DNA from: JANQLU01 sp964434955
GTDB taxonomy: Bacteria > Planctomycetota > Planctomycetia > Pirellulales > Pirellulaceae
DNA length: 28,320 bases
Direction of reading: 5' to 3'
Assembly (NCBI GenBank): GCA_964434955.1
Contig: CAYSXI010000051.1
Span: forward strand, 1 to 28,320
Below are positions 1-8,540 of this stretch, one piece after another. The stretch's first letter is position 1. Every line of letters starts with the position of its first letter. The notes below the pieces were generated by a model. It had not been told where the DNA came from. It worked only from the letters and a program-made list of their open reading frames with translations, and ran no database searches. Both the position numbers and the translations under genes were made by a program.

Positions 1-175
1 ACTTGAATGCCCCGATGCCCACCACGTTTTTGCCCTGGTAGGTGTAGCATGGCGCACCCCATTTGACTTCCTCTTCCAGTTTGGTCGAAGTCAGAATCTG
101 TCGCAGTCGGACCAGTTCTTTTTGCCACTTTTCTTCGCCTTCGATGTAGGCATCAACCGTTTTGTATCGTTTCAT
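1..175 (-). CDS. DUF1801/YdhG-like protein, 3' end cut by window edge
   Basis: Reading the minus strand from an ATG at 175-173 gives 58 residues that run off the left edge. The visible start is MKRYKTVDAYIEGEEKWQ, followed by a VKWGAPCY core at about residues 38-45. A leading helical 'Y-I-E-G-EEKWQ' stretch plus a 'VKWG-P-Y' motif is typical of the DUF1801 (YdhG/YdeI) family of small cytosolic proteins. Some members are described as iron-chaperone or stress-linked, but the biochemical role is not firmly established. The gene is divergent from the P450 pair, so the two palindromes at 218-274 lie in a shared intergenic region. The family call rests on a partial sequence. Confidence 0.7.
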   Translation of the reverse strand, partial: MKRYKTVDAYIEGEEKWQKELVRLRQILTSTKLEEEVKWGAPCYTYQGKNVVGIGAFK

Positions 176-217
176 TCCAGACTCCAGCAATAACCTCGAT
201 AGCATTATGACAAGTTT

Positions 218-232
218 GCGACAATTTGTCGC
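218..232. promoter_or_regulatory. Palindrome copy 1, candidate operator
   Basis: The sequence GCGACAATTTGTCGC has perfect 7-bp arms around a single central base and recurs unchanged at 260-274. Copy-to-copy spacing is 42 bp, four helical turns, so both copies face the same side of the DNA. They sit between the divergent DUF1801-like and P450 genes. This is the expected form of a paired site for a dimeric winged-helix or HTH repressor. The regulator is not in the window and cannot be named. Confidence 0.6.
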
Positions 233-259
233 GCAACTTGGCACCCCGTTTGCATTTTT

Positions 260-274
260 GCGACAATTTGTCGC
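260..274. promoter_or_regulatory. Palindrome copy 2, candidate operator
   Basis: This copy is identical to the palindrome at 218-232. It lies 98 bp upstream of the first P450 start codon, where a regulator would overlap or neighbour a promoter. No convincing -35/-10 pair could be assigned, so the promoter itself is not called. Confidence 0.6.
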
Positions 275-372
275 GGAAGAAAAAGTACAGACATACACGC
301 GGATCATCGAATAATAATTCGTAAACTCATTCGTGAATTACACTCCGATATCTGTCTGTTGGCCGAGGCGAC

Positions 373-1722
373 ATGAATCAACTCACCGACACCCGGGGCG
401 GTCCACTGCAACCGCGTCAACTCCCTGGTCCACGTGGCCGTTTCTTGACCACCTATCGGATCATGACTTCCCCTTATCATTGGTACGAAGTTTGGACGCA
501 AAGACACGGCAAGACATTTTTTGCCAAAGCTTTGAATGGCAATGTGGTCGTGACGTCCGATTGCGAAATCGTCAAGGACGTCCTTCGTCTGCCCCACGAT
601 GCGATCCAGCCTTTTGCCATCAAGACAACCGAGCCATTTGTCGGACGCGACTCCGTTTTTTTGGCGGAAGGTGAAAAGCACAAACGGGAACGGAGTATTC
701 TAACGCCCCACTTTCATGGCGAATCGATCGACCCAAGTTGGCCAACCATTCATCGGATCGCGGACCGAATCGGCTCCGAGTGGGAAATTGGTCAAACCAT
801 CCGAATGATGGATGTGGCGCTCGAAATCTCATTGGAAGTCATTATCCAGATTGTGTTTGGCGTGACTTCGGATTCAGCCGTTGACAAGTACAAACGCGTC
901 ATCAAGGACTTCGTTCAAAGCTTCCGACCAGTCCTTGCTTTTTCAAGGTTGTTCCAACGGTCCATATTTGGCTTCGGCCCTTGGAAACAGTTTGTGAAAC
1001 AGCAAAAGATTTTTTTTGATCTGCTGGACAACGAAATCAAGGCGAGGCGAGCAAGCCACGATGGCGGAAACGACATTTTGTCGCACCTGGTTCAGATGAA
1101 ATACGATGACGGACAACCGGTTCCTGATTCGACCATCCGCGATCATCTCGTGACCATGCTGATCGCCGGGCACGAAACGACACAAATCGCGATTTCGTGG
1201 ATGATGAGTTGGCTTCATCGAACCCCTGATTCGATGGCGGTTGTCCGTGACCTTCTCCAAAGCAGTTCACAAGAAGATTTCGCCCGTTCCGAATATATCC
1301 ACGCCGTTTGCCAGGAATCGCTTCGCCTCAATCCAATCGTTTCGGACATCTTGCGAGTTTTGAAAACGCGTGTCGTGACTGGTGGCATTGAAATTCCGGA
1401 GGGGACGGCGGTCGGTGTACTGATTTCGGTCATTCATTCCAACCCGGAGCTCTATCCGGAACCCGAAAAATTCAAACCGGAAAGGTGGATTGGCAACTCC
1501 AGGAAGCCCTACGAGTATTTGCCATTCGGCGGCGGCGTAAGGCGGTGCATCGGAGCGACCCTTGCGATCCAGGAAATGAAGGCCGTTTTGTCGGCCTGGC
1601 TGGAACGATTCGAATTTGAACTTCCCGACGACGTGCCGGAAATCGAACCAGTACATCGAAGAAATATCACCATGGCACCCAAAACGGGGATTCCGCTGGT
1701 TTTGAAACGAAAACTGCGATAA
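373..1722 (+). CDS. Cytochrome P450 (first of two)
   Basis: This is a soluble 449-residue cytochrome P450, a haem-thiolate monooxygenase that would hydroxylate or otherwise oxidise a hydrophobic substrate using electrons from a ferredoxin or flavodoxin. The I-helix motif AGHETT is at residues 265-270, with acid E268 and alcohol T269 for proton delivery. The K-helix ExxR is E315-SLR-318, and the haem loop FGGGVRRCIG starts at F385 with the axial ligand C392. No N-terminal membrane anchor is visible, so it should be cytosolic. The ATG at 373 follows a GAGG at 365-368. A second P450 lies 92 bp downstream and the pair is probably co-transcribed. The intact acid-alcohol pair argues against a peroxygenase of the CYP152/OleT type. 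The substrate is unknown, and no ferredoxin or ferredoxin reductase gene is in the window. Confidence 0.93.
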   Translation: MNQLTDTRGGPLQPRQLPGPRGRFLTTYRIMTSPYHWYEVWTQRHGKTFFAKALNGNVVVTSDCEIVKDVLRLPHDAIQPFAIKTTEPFVGRDSVFLAEGEKHKRERSILTPHFHGESIDPSWPTIHRIADRIGSEWEIGQTIRMMDVALEISLEVIIQIVFGVTSDSAVDKYKRVIKDFVQSFRPVLAFSRLFQRSIFGFGPWKQFVKQQKIFFDLLDNEIKARRASHDGGNDILSHLVQMKYDDGQPVPDSTIRDHLVTMLIAGHETTQIAISWMMSWLHRTPDSMAVVRDLLQSSSQEDFARSEYIHAVCQESLRLNPIVSDILRVLKTRVVTGGIEIPEGTAVGVLISVIHSNPELYPEPEKFKPERWIGNSRKPYEYLPFGGGVRRCIGATLAIQEMKAVLSAWLERFEFELPDDVPEIEPVHRRNITMAPKTGIPLVLKRKLR

Positions 1723-1814
1723 TGATCGGATTCGGATGCTTCGAAATCTGGCAAGCAAATCTTGACCGGAACGAATAAACTTGAGTTGCCACAAACGATT
1801 CGAACGAAAGTGCC

Positions 1815-3095
1815 ATGAGTTATCCGGAAACAATTAAAGCCGATTTGACATCCAACCCGTTCATGCGGAATCCGATTCCCGAATACCAGCGACTCCGTGA
1901 ATCGGGTGATTTGGTTTGTCTCAAGCTTCCCTTCATTGGGAAAACGTGGGCAGCCACTTCCTATGAATCGGTCAATGCCGTTCTTAAGGACCAGGCCACC
2001 TTCGTTCGCGAACCTCGAAATGCGGGGCTCAGCAACGATCAAGTCGTGCGATGGTGGATGCCCGGTTTCGTCAAAGCCATGATGACATCGATGATCGCAA
2101 GAGACGAACCCGATCACCGGCGTCTTCGGTCGTTAGTTGAAAAAGCATTTGTCAAACAAAACGTGGAGACACTTCGCGAGCGGATTGCCAGCATTGCGAA
2201 CCGCCATCTTGAACAAATGGAAAAGCAAGCGGGTACTTCCGGCGACGTGGATTTAATTCAGAACTTTGCTCGACCGATTCCATTTGTCGTTATCTGTGAA
2301 CTACTGGGAGTCCCCGAAGGTGACCGCCATATACTTGAAAAACATATGGGACCTTTGTCTTCAGTTCGTTCCGCCTGGGGTGTCTTCCGCGCACTTCCTG
2401 GAATCAAGAAGGTTCTGAATTACTTTCGCGAACAGTTTGAGCTCTGTCGGAGAAACCCGCGCCCCGGTTTGGTTTCGGACCTGGTCCATGTCGAACAAGA
2501 GGGTGACCGACTCTCCGAGGACGAGTTATTGTCGATGGTCGTCTTGTTGTTTTTTGCCGGGCATGAAACAACCGTCCATCTGATATCCCATTGTGTCCTG
2601 ACCCTGGAAATGCACCCCGAAGCGAAGCAGCAACTGCGCAATGACTGGACGATGCTCGAGACCGCCGTTGAAGAAATCCATCGTTTCGCCTCACCGGTTC
2701 AAATGACCAAGCCAAGGTATCTTTCGAAGGACGTGGAATTGTTTGGCCGTCATTTGAAGAAAGGACAATCGATGATTGCGTTCCTTGCCGGCGCAAACTA
2801 CGACCCCTCCAAATTTGCTGAACCAGAGCAGCTTCGATTGGAACGAAGCCCCAACCCGCACCTGGGATTTGGTACCGGCATTCACGTTTGCCAAGGACTC
2901 AAGCTCGCCCGCGCTGAAACTCAAGTCGCAATCAGGGCACTCTACGAGACATTCCCTGATCTGAAATTGTCTCAGACCTACGAGCAGATTCGCTGGAATC
3001 GCCGAATCGGCATTCGAGGCATGAAGGCTTTGCCCATTCAACTCGGAAATTCGGCCGAAGGATTTCGCCCAGAACTCGCTCGCCGATCGGCATAG
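1815..3095 (+). CDS. Cytochrome P450 (second of two)
   Basis: This 426-residue bacterial P450 differs clearly from its neighbour. It has the I-helix AGHETT at 248-253 (E251, T252), ExxR as E287-IH-R290, and a haem loop FGTGIHVCQG from F352 with ligand C359. The GxGxHxCxG form is typical of the soluble bacterial class that includes CYP107-like enzymes, whereas the first P450 has the RRCIG form. The two are therefore not a recent tandem duplication and may act on successive positions or intermediates. The gene ends 60 bp before the convergent end of the ABC/M1 fusion gene. No redox partner is adjacent, and the substrate cannot be read from the sequence. Confidence 0.93.
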   Translation: MSYPETIKADLTSNPFMRNPIPEYQRLRESGDLVCLKLPFIGKTWAATSYESVNAVLKDQATFVREPRNAGLSNDQVVRWWMPGFVKAMMTSMIARDEPDHRRLRSLVEKAFVKQNVETLRERIASIANRHLEQMEKQAGTSGDVDLIQNFARPIPFVVICELLGVPEGDRHILEKHMGPLSSVRSAWGVFRALPGIKKVLNYFREQFELCRRNPRPGLVSDLVHVEQEGDRLSEDELLSMVVLLFFAGHETTVHLISHCVLTLEMHPEAKQQLRNDWTMLETAVEEIHRFASPVQMTKPRYLSKDVELFGRHLKKGQSMIAFLAGANYDPSKFAEPEQLRLERSPNPHLGFGTGIHVCQGLKLARAETQVAIRALYETFPDLKLSQTYEQIRWNRRIGIRGMKALPIQLGNSAEGFRPELARRSA

Positions 3096-3155
3096 GTAAC
3101 CTTTGCCGCCCAACCACCTGAAACCAGATATTGGCACCGGATCAGGTCGTGCGCG

Positions 3156-6100
3156 TCAATTGGCACGTGGCTTACGCAGGTTGTCTCCAGGATTTCGATC
3201 AATCAACAAGTGAAAAGGATCGACACCGACTTGATCGGGCAGCTCCGAAACGACAAACGTGTGTGACGATTTCTCTTTCGTGACTCGGATTCGTTGGCGG
3301 TGCAACGTGGCCCCATAACGTTTTCCGCTTTCAGGTTTCGCGAACGCGCCAATTTCAATCCAGTCGTCGATGGCCACACTTTCTTCCTTACCTTCTTCAT
3401 TCGCTCGCAACTTTCGGCACTCGATCTCCAGCGTAATTTCAAACTTACCGTCATCGAGTTTGCGGTAAGTTGCTTCCGTTGAGCGATTCGCAAAAAGAAT
3501 GACTTTTTCGAAGTGGTCATCAATCAGATACTGCAATTCATTGGGAGTCTGGTCGCGCAAGGCTTGGACCAGGTCCATCGATGTCGGGTAGGGCGATTCC
3601 TGGTAGGCAAATTTGTCGACCAATTGTTTGAGCGCGGCGTTGACCTTTTCTTCGCCAATCATCTCTTTCAAGTAATACATCACGACGCTGCCTTTGCGGT
3701 AATGGACGTAGCCTTGCTTGGTTCCAACTCGCGTCATCGGTTTTTCCGCCATGCTCGTCGAACCACGGTCCCTCAAGTATTTGTCCATTTCGTATTCGAG
3801 AAATTTCCGCATGATATCTCGCCCATACTCCTGCTCCATCACCATCAGGGCCGAGTATTGCGCGAGTGTCTCGCTCAACACGGTCGCACCCTGCATGTTG
3901 GCGCCAATGACTTGATGTGCCCACCATTGATGGGCCATTTCGTGAGCGACCACGTAGTAAACCATGTCAATGTCGTCAGCATGTTTGATATCGGCGATAA
4001 ACCCGATCCCTTCCGAGTAGGGCATGGTCCCAGGAAACGCCTGGGCGAACGACGAGACGCGTGGGAACTCGATGATCCGGGCCTGCTTGTGTCGATAAGG
4101 ACCAAACGCTTTGGAAAAATACTCAAGCGATTTTTGAATGGAACGCAGCATCAAGGGCACATTCCATTCGTGATCCGGATGGTAATAGACTTCGATATCG
4201 ATTCCATTCCATTCTCGCGATTCCATCTTGTATTTGGCGGAAATAAACGAGAAGAAATTAAGTGAAGGGTGATCGACGACGTATCGATAGTATTTGCGGC
4301 CATCTTTCTGCCAGGAATCAACCAGGCTCCCCGGCGCGATTGCGACTTGATCGCTGCTGGTGCTGATCACCGTTTCAACGTTTACCCAATCGCTGTGATT
4401 CGAAAGGTAGGTGTTTCGACGTGCGGCAAGATTCTCCGGATCCAAATCTGGTAACGCCGCGTATTTGCCGAGTCCAAATTTGTCCCGTTCGTTCTTCTGT
4501 TCAATTTCTCGCCCCGCCTGGTAACCCAACTGCGGGACAATCGAATTGTTGAAAAAGGTTCCGTTCTGAACAAACTGTTCCTGGGAAACGGCGTTCTCAA
4601 ATCCTTTGGCTTCATACTTGACGGTGAACGTCATTTTCCGGCTTTGGCCGGGAAGCATCGGCTCGGAAAACTCAAAATCCTGGCACCACAGTTCCTCATG
4701 ATCCTGGGTCATGGTCGCGCCTTCGATTTCTAGTTCCGTATCGAAATGTTCGGCTAACGTTACAAACAGCTCGCGAATCGGCTGATCCGACTTGTTCACG
4801 ATCGTTTGTTCACCCTTCATGACAATCGCCCGTCGATGGGGAAAGATGTCAATTTCAAACTTGACATCGGTAACCCTTGGAAGAGGAGAGCTTTTTCGGT
4901 CGACGAACTGCTTTTCGTAGCTTGCTTGCAAGGCCAATTGCTGTTTCTGAGTCGGAACCGCGTTGAGTATTTTTGTGTTGTAGTAGATCCAGGACCCAAC
5001 ACTGAGCCACAACACGACGCAGGCAAGACTGAAGATGCGTGCATTACCGACCCAGCGCAAAGCTGCCGTTCGCGTGCGTTTGACCGGCCCCCGCTCTTTG
5101 CCCCGCTGCCAATAAAGGGTTGCAGCGACGGTCAGAAGCAGCGTAAACAGCGTCCAATAAAGCCCGAACCAGAAAAGCGATTGCGAGTAGGGCGCGAAAC
5201 CAAACATGTCGGAGTAGGTGTAGTTGGGAAGCGTCGCAAACTGGAGAAGATTCGTTTCGATTCCCGTCATGGGCCAGAAAAATCGATTGAGAATCACCAG
5301 CGTAATAAAGGCGAAGTAGCCAATGTATTTGTTGGGCGAAACGACATGAACCAGCATCGCCAACACGATCAACGGGAAAATCTGAACGCCATCAATCAAT
5401 AACAGCTCCGTCAAATACAAACCGAACTGGTAGCGATCAAATCCATTGAAAGTTTGAATCGCAAGGCCGCAAAGCATTCCCAGAATGAGAATGAAAAACA
5501 CCACCAGCGTCAGAGAAATCAACTTGGCCGAAAATACGATCCAGGTTGGATGGGGGAGCGCATCATAAACATCGTCCAACTTGTTTTCACGCTCGCGCCA
5601 AACAAGCACGCCTGCATAAAACACAATCACCGCGATCATGAACAGGTACATGGTGCCGCGAACGACATCCACCATTTGATAGGTTACGGGCAAGGTGCTC
5701 AGCCCGAATCCTTCGTTGGCGGTCAAAATCAAAGCGGCGACTGTCTGAATCGTTCCCGCGATCATGATCACGATAAAAATATTACTCTTCACGATTCCCA
5801 GAAAATCAACTTTGGTTTGACTCCAAAGCTGTGCCCAGGCCGAGCTCCATCCAAAAAATCGTTCCGTGTTGGGAACTTCGACTCGGTCGTTGGCGAGCGT
5901 TTCTGATTTGACAACTTTGCTGCGTCGCGAAGCCCGCTCGGCGAAATCGAATCGCCAGTAAGCTGCGAACCAGACGAGTGCCGCGAATCCAATCCAGATC
6001 AATCGGTTGACAAGCATCATGCCGGTCAATCCTAGCGCCATCGTATTCTTGTCGTCGACGGTCCAATATTTTGTCTGCAACGAAAGCGTGTTGATTCCAA

Positions 6101-6734
6101 ACGGATCCATCAGCATCGCGAGATTCTCGTTGTCGAGATTCCCGATCGCCTGTTGGGCAATTTCATAACCGACCAACAGGACCAATGCTCCAATGAAGGA
6201 AGCCACCGTACTCCGAGTCCAAACGGCAATCGCAAAGATAATCGCTGAAATCAGGAATACATTGGGAATCGCAAAGTTGACAATTCCCCAGAAGTGCGCG
6301 GACCAAACGACGTCGCCATATCGCGCGTGATTGACATTTGGCAATATTGGCACGGCCAACATGGCAATCGATACGCCCAGAATCGGGAGACAGGCCACGA
6401 GCGCGGAACCGAGAAAACGCCCACTCAAAAAAGGAAACTTCCGAATCGGCTTGGTGTAGATGATCTGATTGCTTTGGTAGGCAAAGTCCCGGGAAGCAGC
6501 CGCATTCACGAAGGCGGTCACCATCAAGACCGACATCAACGATGCAATCGCGTAGAAAAACTGAACGACGTAGGGCGCATTTCTTTTGGTGATATCCAGG
6601 TCGACGCCAACCACCGTGACATCGTCGCTTGCCGAGACCAGCATGAACAACGCGATAATGATGGCCAGGAAGATGTAGACCATGAATCCGGACATCCAAT
6701 AACGGATCTCGAATTTGAAGATGTTGGCGAACAT
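3156..6734 (-). CDS. ABC-2 type permease fused to M1 family aminopeptidase
   Basis: The product is about 1192 residues. The N-terminal half (to about residue 585) is a chain of hydrophobic segments in two blocks, as in ABC-2 permeases. The C-terminal half is an M1-type zinc aminopeptidase, with HEMAH at 931-935 (zinc ligands H931 and H935, base E932) and the third-ligand Glu at 955 in SETLAQY. The spacing to that Glu is one residue longer than in classical M1 enzymes. The usual GAMEN exopeptidase loop is replaced by TMPYSEG about 30 residues upstream. A Tyr-rich stretch with YRKG and VVMYYL sits where the transition-state Tyr normally lies. The ATG at 6734 is preferred because it is one base after the ATPase stop (TGATATG) and opens MFANIFKFEIRYW; longer readings invade the ATPase gene. 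A peptide or lipopeptide export and processing role is inferred. Confidence 0.9.
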   Translation of the reverse strand: MFANIFKFEIRYWMSGFMVYIFLAIIIALFMLVSASDDVTVVGVDLDITKRNAPYVVQFFYAIASLMSVLMVTAFVNAAASRDFAYQSNQIIYTKPIRKFPFLSGRFLGSALVACLPILGVSIAMLAVPILPNVNHARYGDVVWSAHFWGIVNFAIPNVFLISAIIFAIAVWTRSTVASFIGALVLLVGYEIAQQAIGNLDNENLAMLMDPFGINTLSLQTKYWTVDDKNTMALGLTGMMLVNRLIWIGFAALVWFAAYWRFDFAERASRRSKVVKSETLANDRVEVPNTERFFGWSSAWAQLWSQTKVDFLGIVKSNIFIVIMIAGTIQTVAALILTANEGFGLSTLPVTYQMVDVVRGTMYLFMIAVIVFYAGVLVWRERENKLDDVYDALPHPTWIVFSAKLISLTLVVFFILILGMLCGLAIQTFNGFDRYQFGLYLTELLLIDGVQIFPLIVLAMLVHVVSPNKYIGYFAFITLVILNRFFWPMTGIETNLLQFATLPNYTYSDMFGFAPYSQSLFWFGLYWTLFTLLLTVAATLYWQRGKERGPVKRTRTAALRWVGNARIFSLACVVLWLSVGSWIYYNTKILNAVPTQKQQLALQASYEKQFVDRKSSPLPRVTDVKFEIDIFPHRRAIVMKGEQTIVNKSDQPIRELFVTLAEHFDTELEIEGATMTQDHEELWCQDFEFSEPMLPGQSRKMTFTVKYEAKGFENAVSQEQFVQNGTFFNNSIVPQLGYQAGREIEQKNERDKFGLGKYAALPDLDPENLAARRNTYLSNHSDWVNVETVISTSSDQVAIAPGSLVDSWQKDGRKYYRYVVDHPSLNFFSFISAKYKMESREWNGIDIEVYYHPDHEWNVPLMLRSIQKSLEYFSKAFGPYRHKQARIIEFPRVSSFAQAFPGTMPYSEGIGFIADIKHADDIDMVYYVVAHEMAHQWWAHQVIGANMQGATVLSETLAQYSALMVMEQEYGRDIMRKFLEYEMDKYLRDRGSTSMAEKPMTRVGTKQGYVHYRKGSVVMYYLKEMIGEEKVNAALKQLVDKFAYQESPYPTSMDLVQALRDQTPNELQYLIDDHFEKVILFANRSTEATYRKLDDGKFEITLEIECRKLRANEEGKEESVAIDDWIEIGAFAKPESGKRYGATLHRQRIRVTKEKSSHTFVVSELPDQVGVDPFHLLIDRNPGDNLRKPRAN

Positions 6735-6735
6735 A

Positions 6736-7626
6736 TCAGGCCACCTGCTGGATTGTGGAGAAAAACACGTCTTCCAAGTCGGGATCGACCGGGTCGAATC
6801 CAGCACCTGGATGTTCACCGCTGACAACATGAACCAGCGGATTTCCGGCAACCATCTTGGTCGATATCACATCGAAATTTTCCTGGTATTGGGGTAACTC
6901 CTGTTTCGTCAGGGAACGACTCCAAACTTTGCCATTGAGTGTTTCCACGGCGTCGATCGTCGAACCTGAGTAGAGCAATTGCCCCATGTGAATGATGGCC
7001 ATCTTTGGACAAAGCTCTTTGACGTCCTGCACGATGTGGGTTGAGAGAATCACGATGACATTTTCACCGATCTCGGCCAACAGATTGTAAAAACGGTTCC
7101 GTTCGCCCGGATCGAGCCCGGCCGTAGGTTCATCGACAATCAATAGTTTTGGGTTGCAGATAAGAGCCTGCGCGATTCCGAACCGCTGCTTCATCCCACC
7201 AGAAAAATTTGCAATGGCTTTTCGCCGATGGCTGTACAAGTTGACGCGATTCAACATCGCATCGACCAATTCGCGACGCTCTTTGCTGCGGGTAACTCCT
7301 TTGAGCATGGCGATGTGGTCCAGCATGCGTGTTGCACTGGTTTTCGGGTAAACGCCAAACTCCTGGGGAAGATAGCCAAGCCGTTTTCTGACTTCATGAT
7401 GTTCGGAAAGGACATCGATCGGTGCGCCGGTATCGTCGCAAAATAGCCGTACGCTTCCCTGATCCGCTTCCTGGAGCGTGGCCAGCGTTCGCATCAGGGT
7501 CGACTTGCCTGCCCCGTTGGGCCCAAGCAGCCCGAACATTCCTTGGGGTATCGTCATCGTGACGTCGTCCAGAGCTTTTACGCCGTTTGCATAGGTTTTA
7601 CACAAACCCTCGATTTCCAATTTCAT
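6736..7626 (-). CDS. ABC transporter ATP-binding protein
   Basis: This is a 296-residue ABC-2 type ATPase that would energise the permease encoded next to it. Walker A is GPNGAGKST (35-43), the Q-loop is Q88, the signature is SGGMKQR (142-148), Walker B is LLIVDE (161-166), and the switch histidine is H197. All catalytic elements are intact. The ATG at 7626, giving MKLEIEGLCKTYANG, matches the usual start of this family; an upstream in-frame ATG at 7713 would add 29 residues with no family resemblance. The stop is one base from the permease start, so the two are translationally linked. No strong Shine-Dalgarno sequence precedes either candidate start. Confidence 0.92.
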   Translation of the reverse strand: MKLEIEGLCKTYANGVKALDDVTMTIPQGMFGLLGPNGAGKSTLMRTLATLQEADQGSVRLFCDDTGAPIDVLSEHHEVRKRLGYLPQEFGVYPKTSATRMLDHIAMLKGVTRSKERRELVDAMLNRVNLYSHRRKAIANFSGGMKQRFGIAQALICNPKLLIVDEPTAGLDPGERNRFYNLLAEIGENVIVILSTHIVQDVKELCPKMAIIHMGQLLYSGSTIDAVETLNGKVWSRSLTKQELPQYQENFDVISTKMVAGNPLVHVVSGEHPGAGFDPVDPDLEDVFFSTIQQVA

Positions 7627-7922
7627 GGGTAATTGCCGCCGTTTGTTCGATCGAATTGAATCGCGATATCTAGAAAGAAGGAATGACTCGAGAAAGTTAC
7701 AAACATTTTTCAAATTTCTTCGGATCGCCCGTTTTTACTTTTGGGTCGTACGGCGAGTTTCAAAATAGTTTTCAGACGATGCTTGAAGTGACGGGCGAAT
7801 CCACTGAAATCCGATGTCCACGTTTTCAAATCAATGTGAGCGGGAATGATTGCTTCCCCCAATTGGGTCGGCTAGACTTCGGAATTCTCCAACCAAAACG
7901 TCACTTTGCAAAAGGGAATCGA
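7627..7922. other. Divergent intergenic region, no gene seen
   Basis: This region separates the minus-strand ABC operon from the plus-strand VOC gene and must hold the promoters of both. A 10-bp perfect palindrome, TTCGATCGAA, lies at 7646-7655, about 20 bp upstream of the ATPase start. The VOC reading frame is open back to an ATG at 7683, but those 80 residues do not resemble the family. No confident promoter hexamers were identified. Confidence 0.4.
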
Positions 7923-8396
7923 ATGGTTCATCACATTCCAGAAGGAGCAAACTCGGTCAGTGCTTACTTGATCGTAAAAGATGGGCAGGCAGCCCTGGAT
8001 TTTTACGCGAAGGCATTCGGCGGAACTCAAGCGGCATGTTTGACGGCTCCGGATGGCAGTGTGGTTCACGGTGAAATCCGAATCGGGAACTCAACCGTGA
8101 TGATCAGCCAGGAAAACCTGGAATGGAACATGAAGTCCCCCGAAACACTCGGCGGCTCACCGGTTTCACTGCACGTTTATGTCGAGGACGCGGACGCCGC
8201 ATACCAAACGGCTTTGGACGCCGGCTGTACCGAGATCATGCCGGTATCGGACATGTTTTGGGGTGACCGCTATGGCAAAGTCGTTGATCCATTCGGATTT
8301 CAGTGGGGCATCGCGACCCATGTCGAAGACGTCGAGCCCGAGGAAATGCAGCGTCGCTCTCAAGCCTGGTTCGCCCAGATGGCCGGAGGGGAATAG
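7923..8396 (+). CDS. VOC superfamily protein, PhnB-like
   Basis: This 157-residue protein has the paired beta-alpha-beta-beta-beta architecture of the vicinal oxygen chelate superfamily. Typical PhnB-like features are the opening VSAYLIVKDGQAALDFY, the AFGGTQ turn, and the C-terminal GDRYGKVVDPFGFQWGI block at about residues 118-134. Members of this group are often annotated as glyoxalase or bleomycin-resistance proteins, but most have no proven substrate, and none can be assigned here. The ATG at 7923 is preceded by AGGGA at 7913-7917 with five bases of spacing, so it is chosen over the upstream ATG at 7683. The gene stands alone and is followed by a strong terminator. Confidence 0.85.
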   Translation: MVHHIPEGANSVSAYLIVKDGQAALDFYAKAFGGTQAACLTAPDGSVVHGEIRIGNSTVMISQENLEWNMKSPETLGGSPVSLHVYVEDADAAYQTALDAGCTEIMPVSDMFWGDRYGKVVDPFGFQWGIATHVEDVEPEEMQRRSQAWFAQMAGGE

Positions 8397-8453
8397 GAGG
8401 CCTGAGGCTTGTTGGTTGTTTTGAGTCAACCGACAAACGAATCATGAATTCGC

Positions 8454-8483
8454 AAGCCCGGGTGTTACCGGGCTTTTTTGTTT
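8454..8483 (+). terminator. Rho-independent terminator after the VOC gene
   Basis: The perfect 8-bp stem AAGCCCGG/CCGGGCTT (8454-8461 with 8468-8475) has a six-base loop, and T-rich sequence continues to 8483. It lies 58 bp after the VOC stop and just upstream of the OleD-like gene, so it separates the two transcription units. Confidence 0.85.
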
Positions 8484-8530
8484 CCTGGTTTCAACCAAAA
8501 TAGAATTACTTGCAAGTTTGAGAAAACGCC

Positions 8531-8537
8531 AGGAAAG
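8531..8537 (+). promoter_or_regulatory. Ribosome binding site that fixes a GTG start
   Basis: AGGAAAG lies three bases before the GTG at 8541. The Rossmann strand begins at once (VKALVTGANG), so this GTG is a much better start than the TTG at 8478, which lies inside the terminator. Confidence 0.7.
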
Positions 8538-8540
8538 AAC

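Noticed and set aside
373..1722. OleT/CYP152 fatty-acid decarboxylase P450
   Set aside because: The I-helix keeps the acid-alcohol pair (E268, T269), whereas CYP152 peroxygenases have replaced it.
1509..2117. 202-codon minus-strand frame across the two P450 genes
   Set aside because: Spans the end of one gene and the start of the next in antisense; both P450s have full motifs.
3096..3155. ACCTGA/TCAGGT inverted repeat as a bidirectional terminator
   Set aside because: Six-base arms with a 20-base loop and no T-run; too weak to call.
3513..4265. 250-codon plus-strand frame opposite the M1 peptidase domain
   Set aside because: It is the antisense of a well-supported peptidase with active-site motifs; histidine- and valine-rich shadow frame.
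7683..7922. 80-residue N-terminal extension of the VOC protein
   Set aside because: No resemblance to the family, and AGGGA at the ideal distance marks the ATG at 7923.
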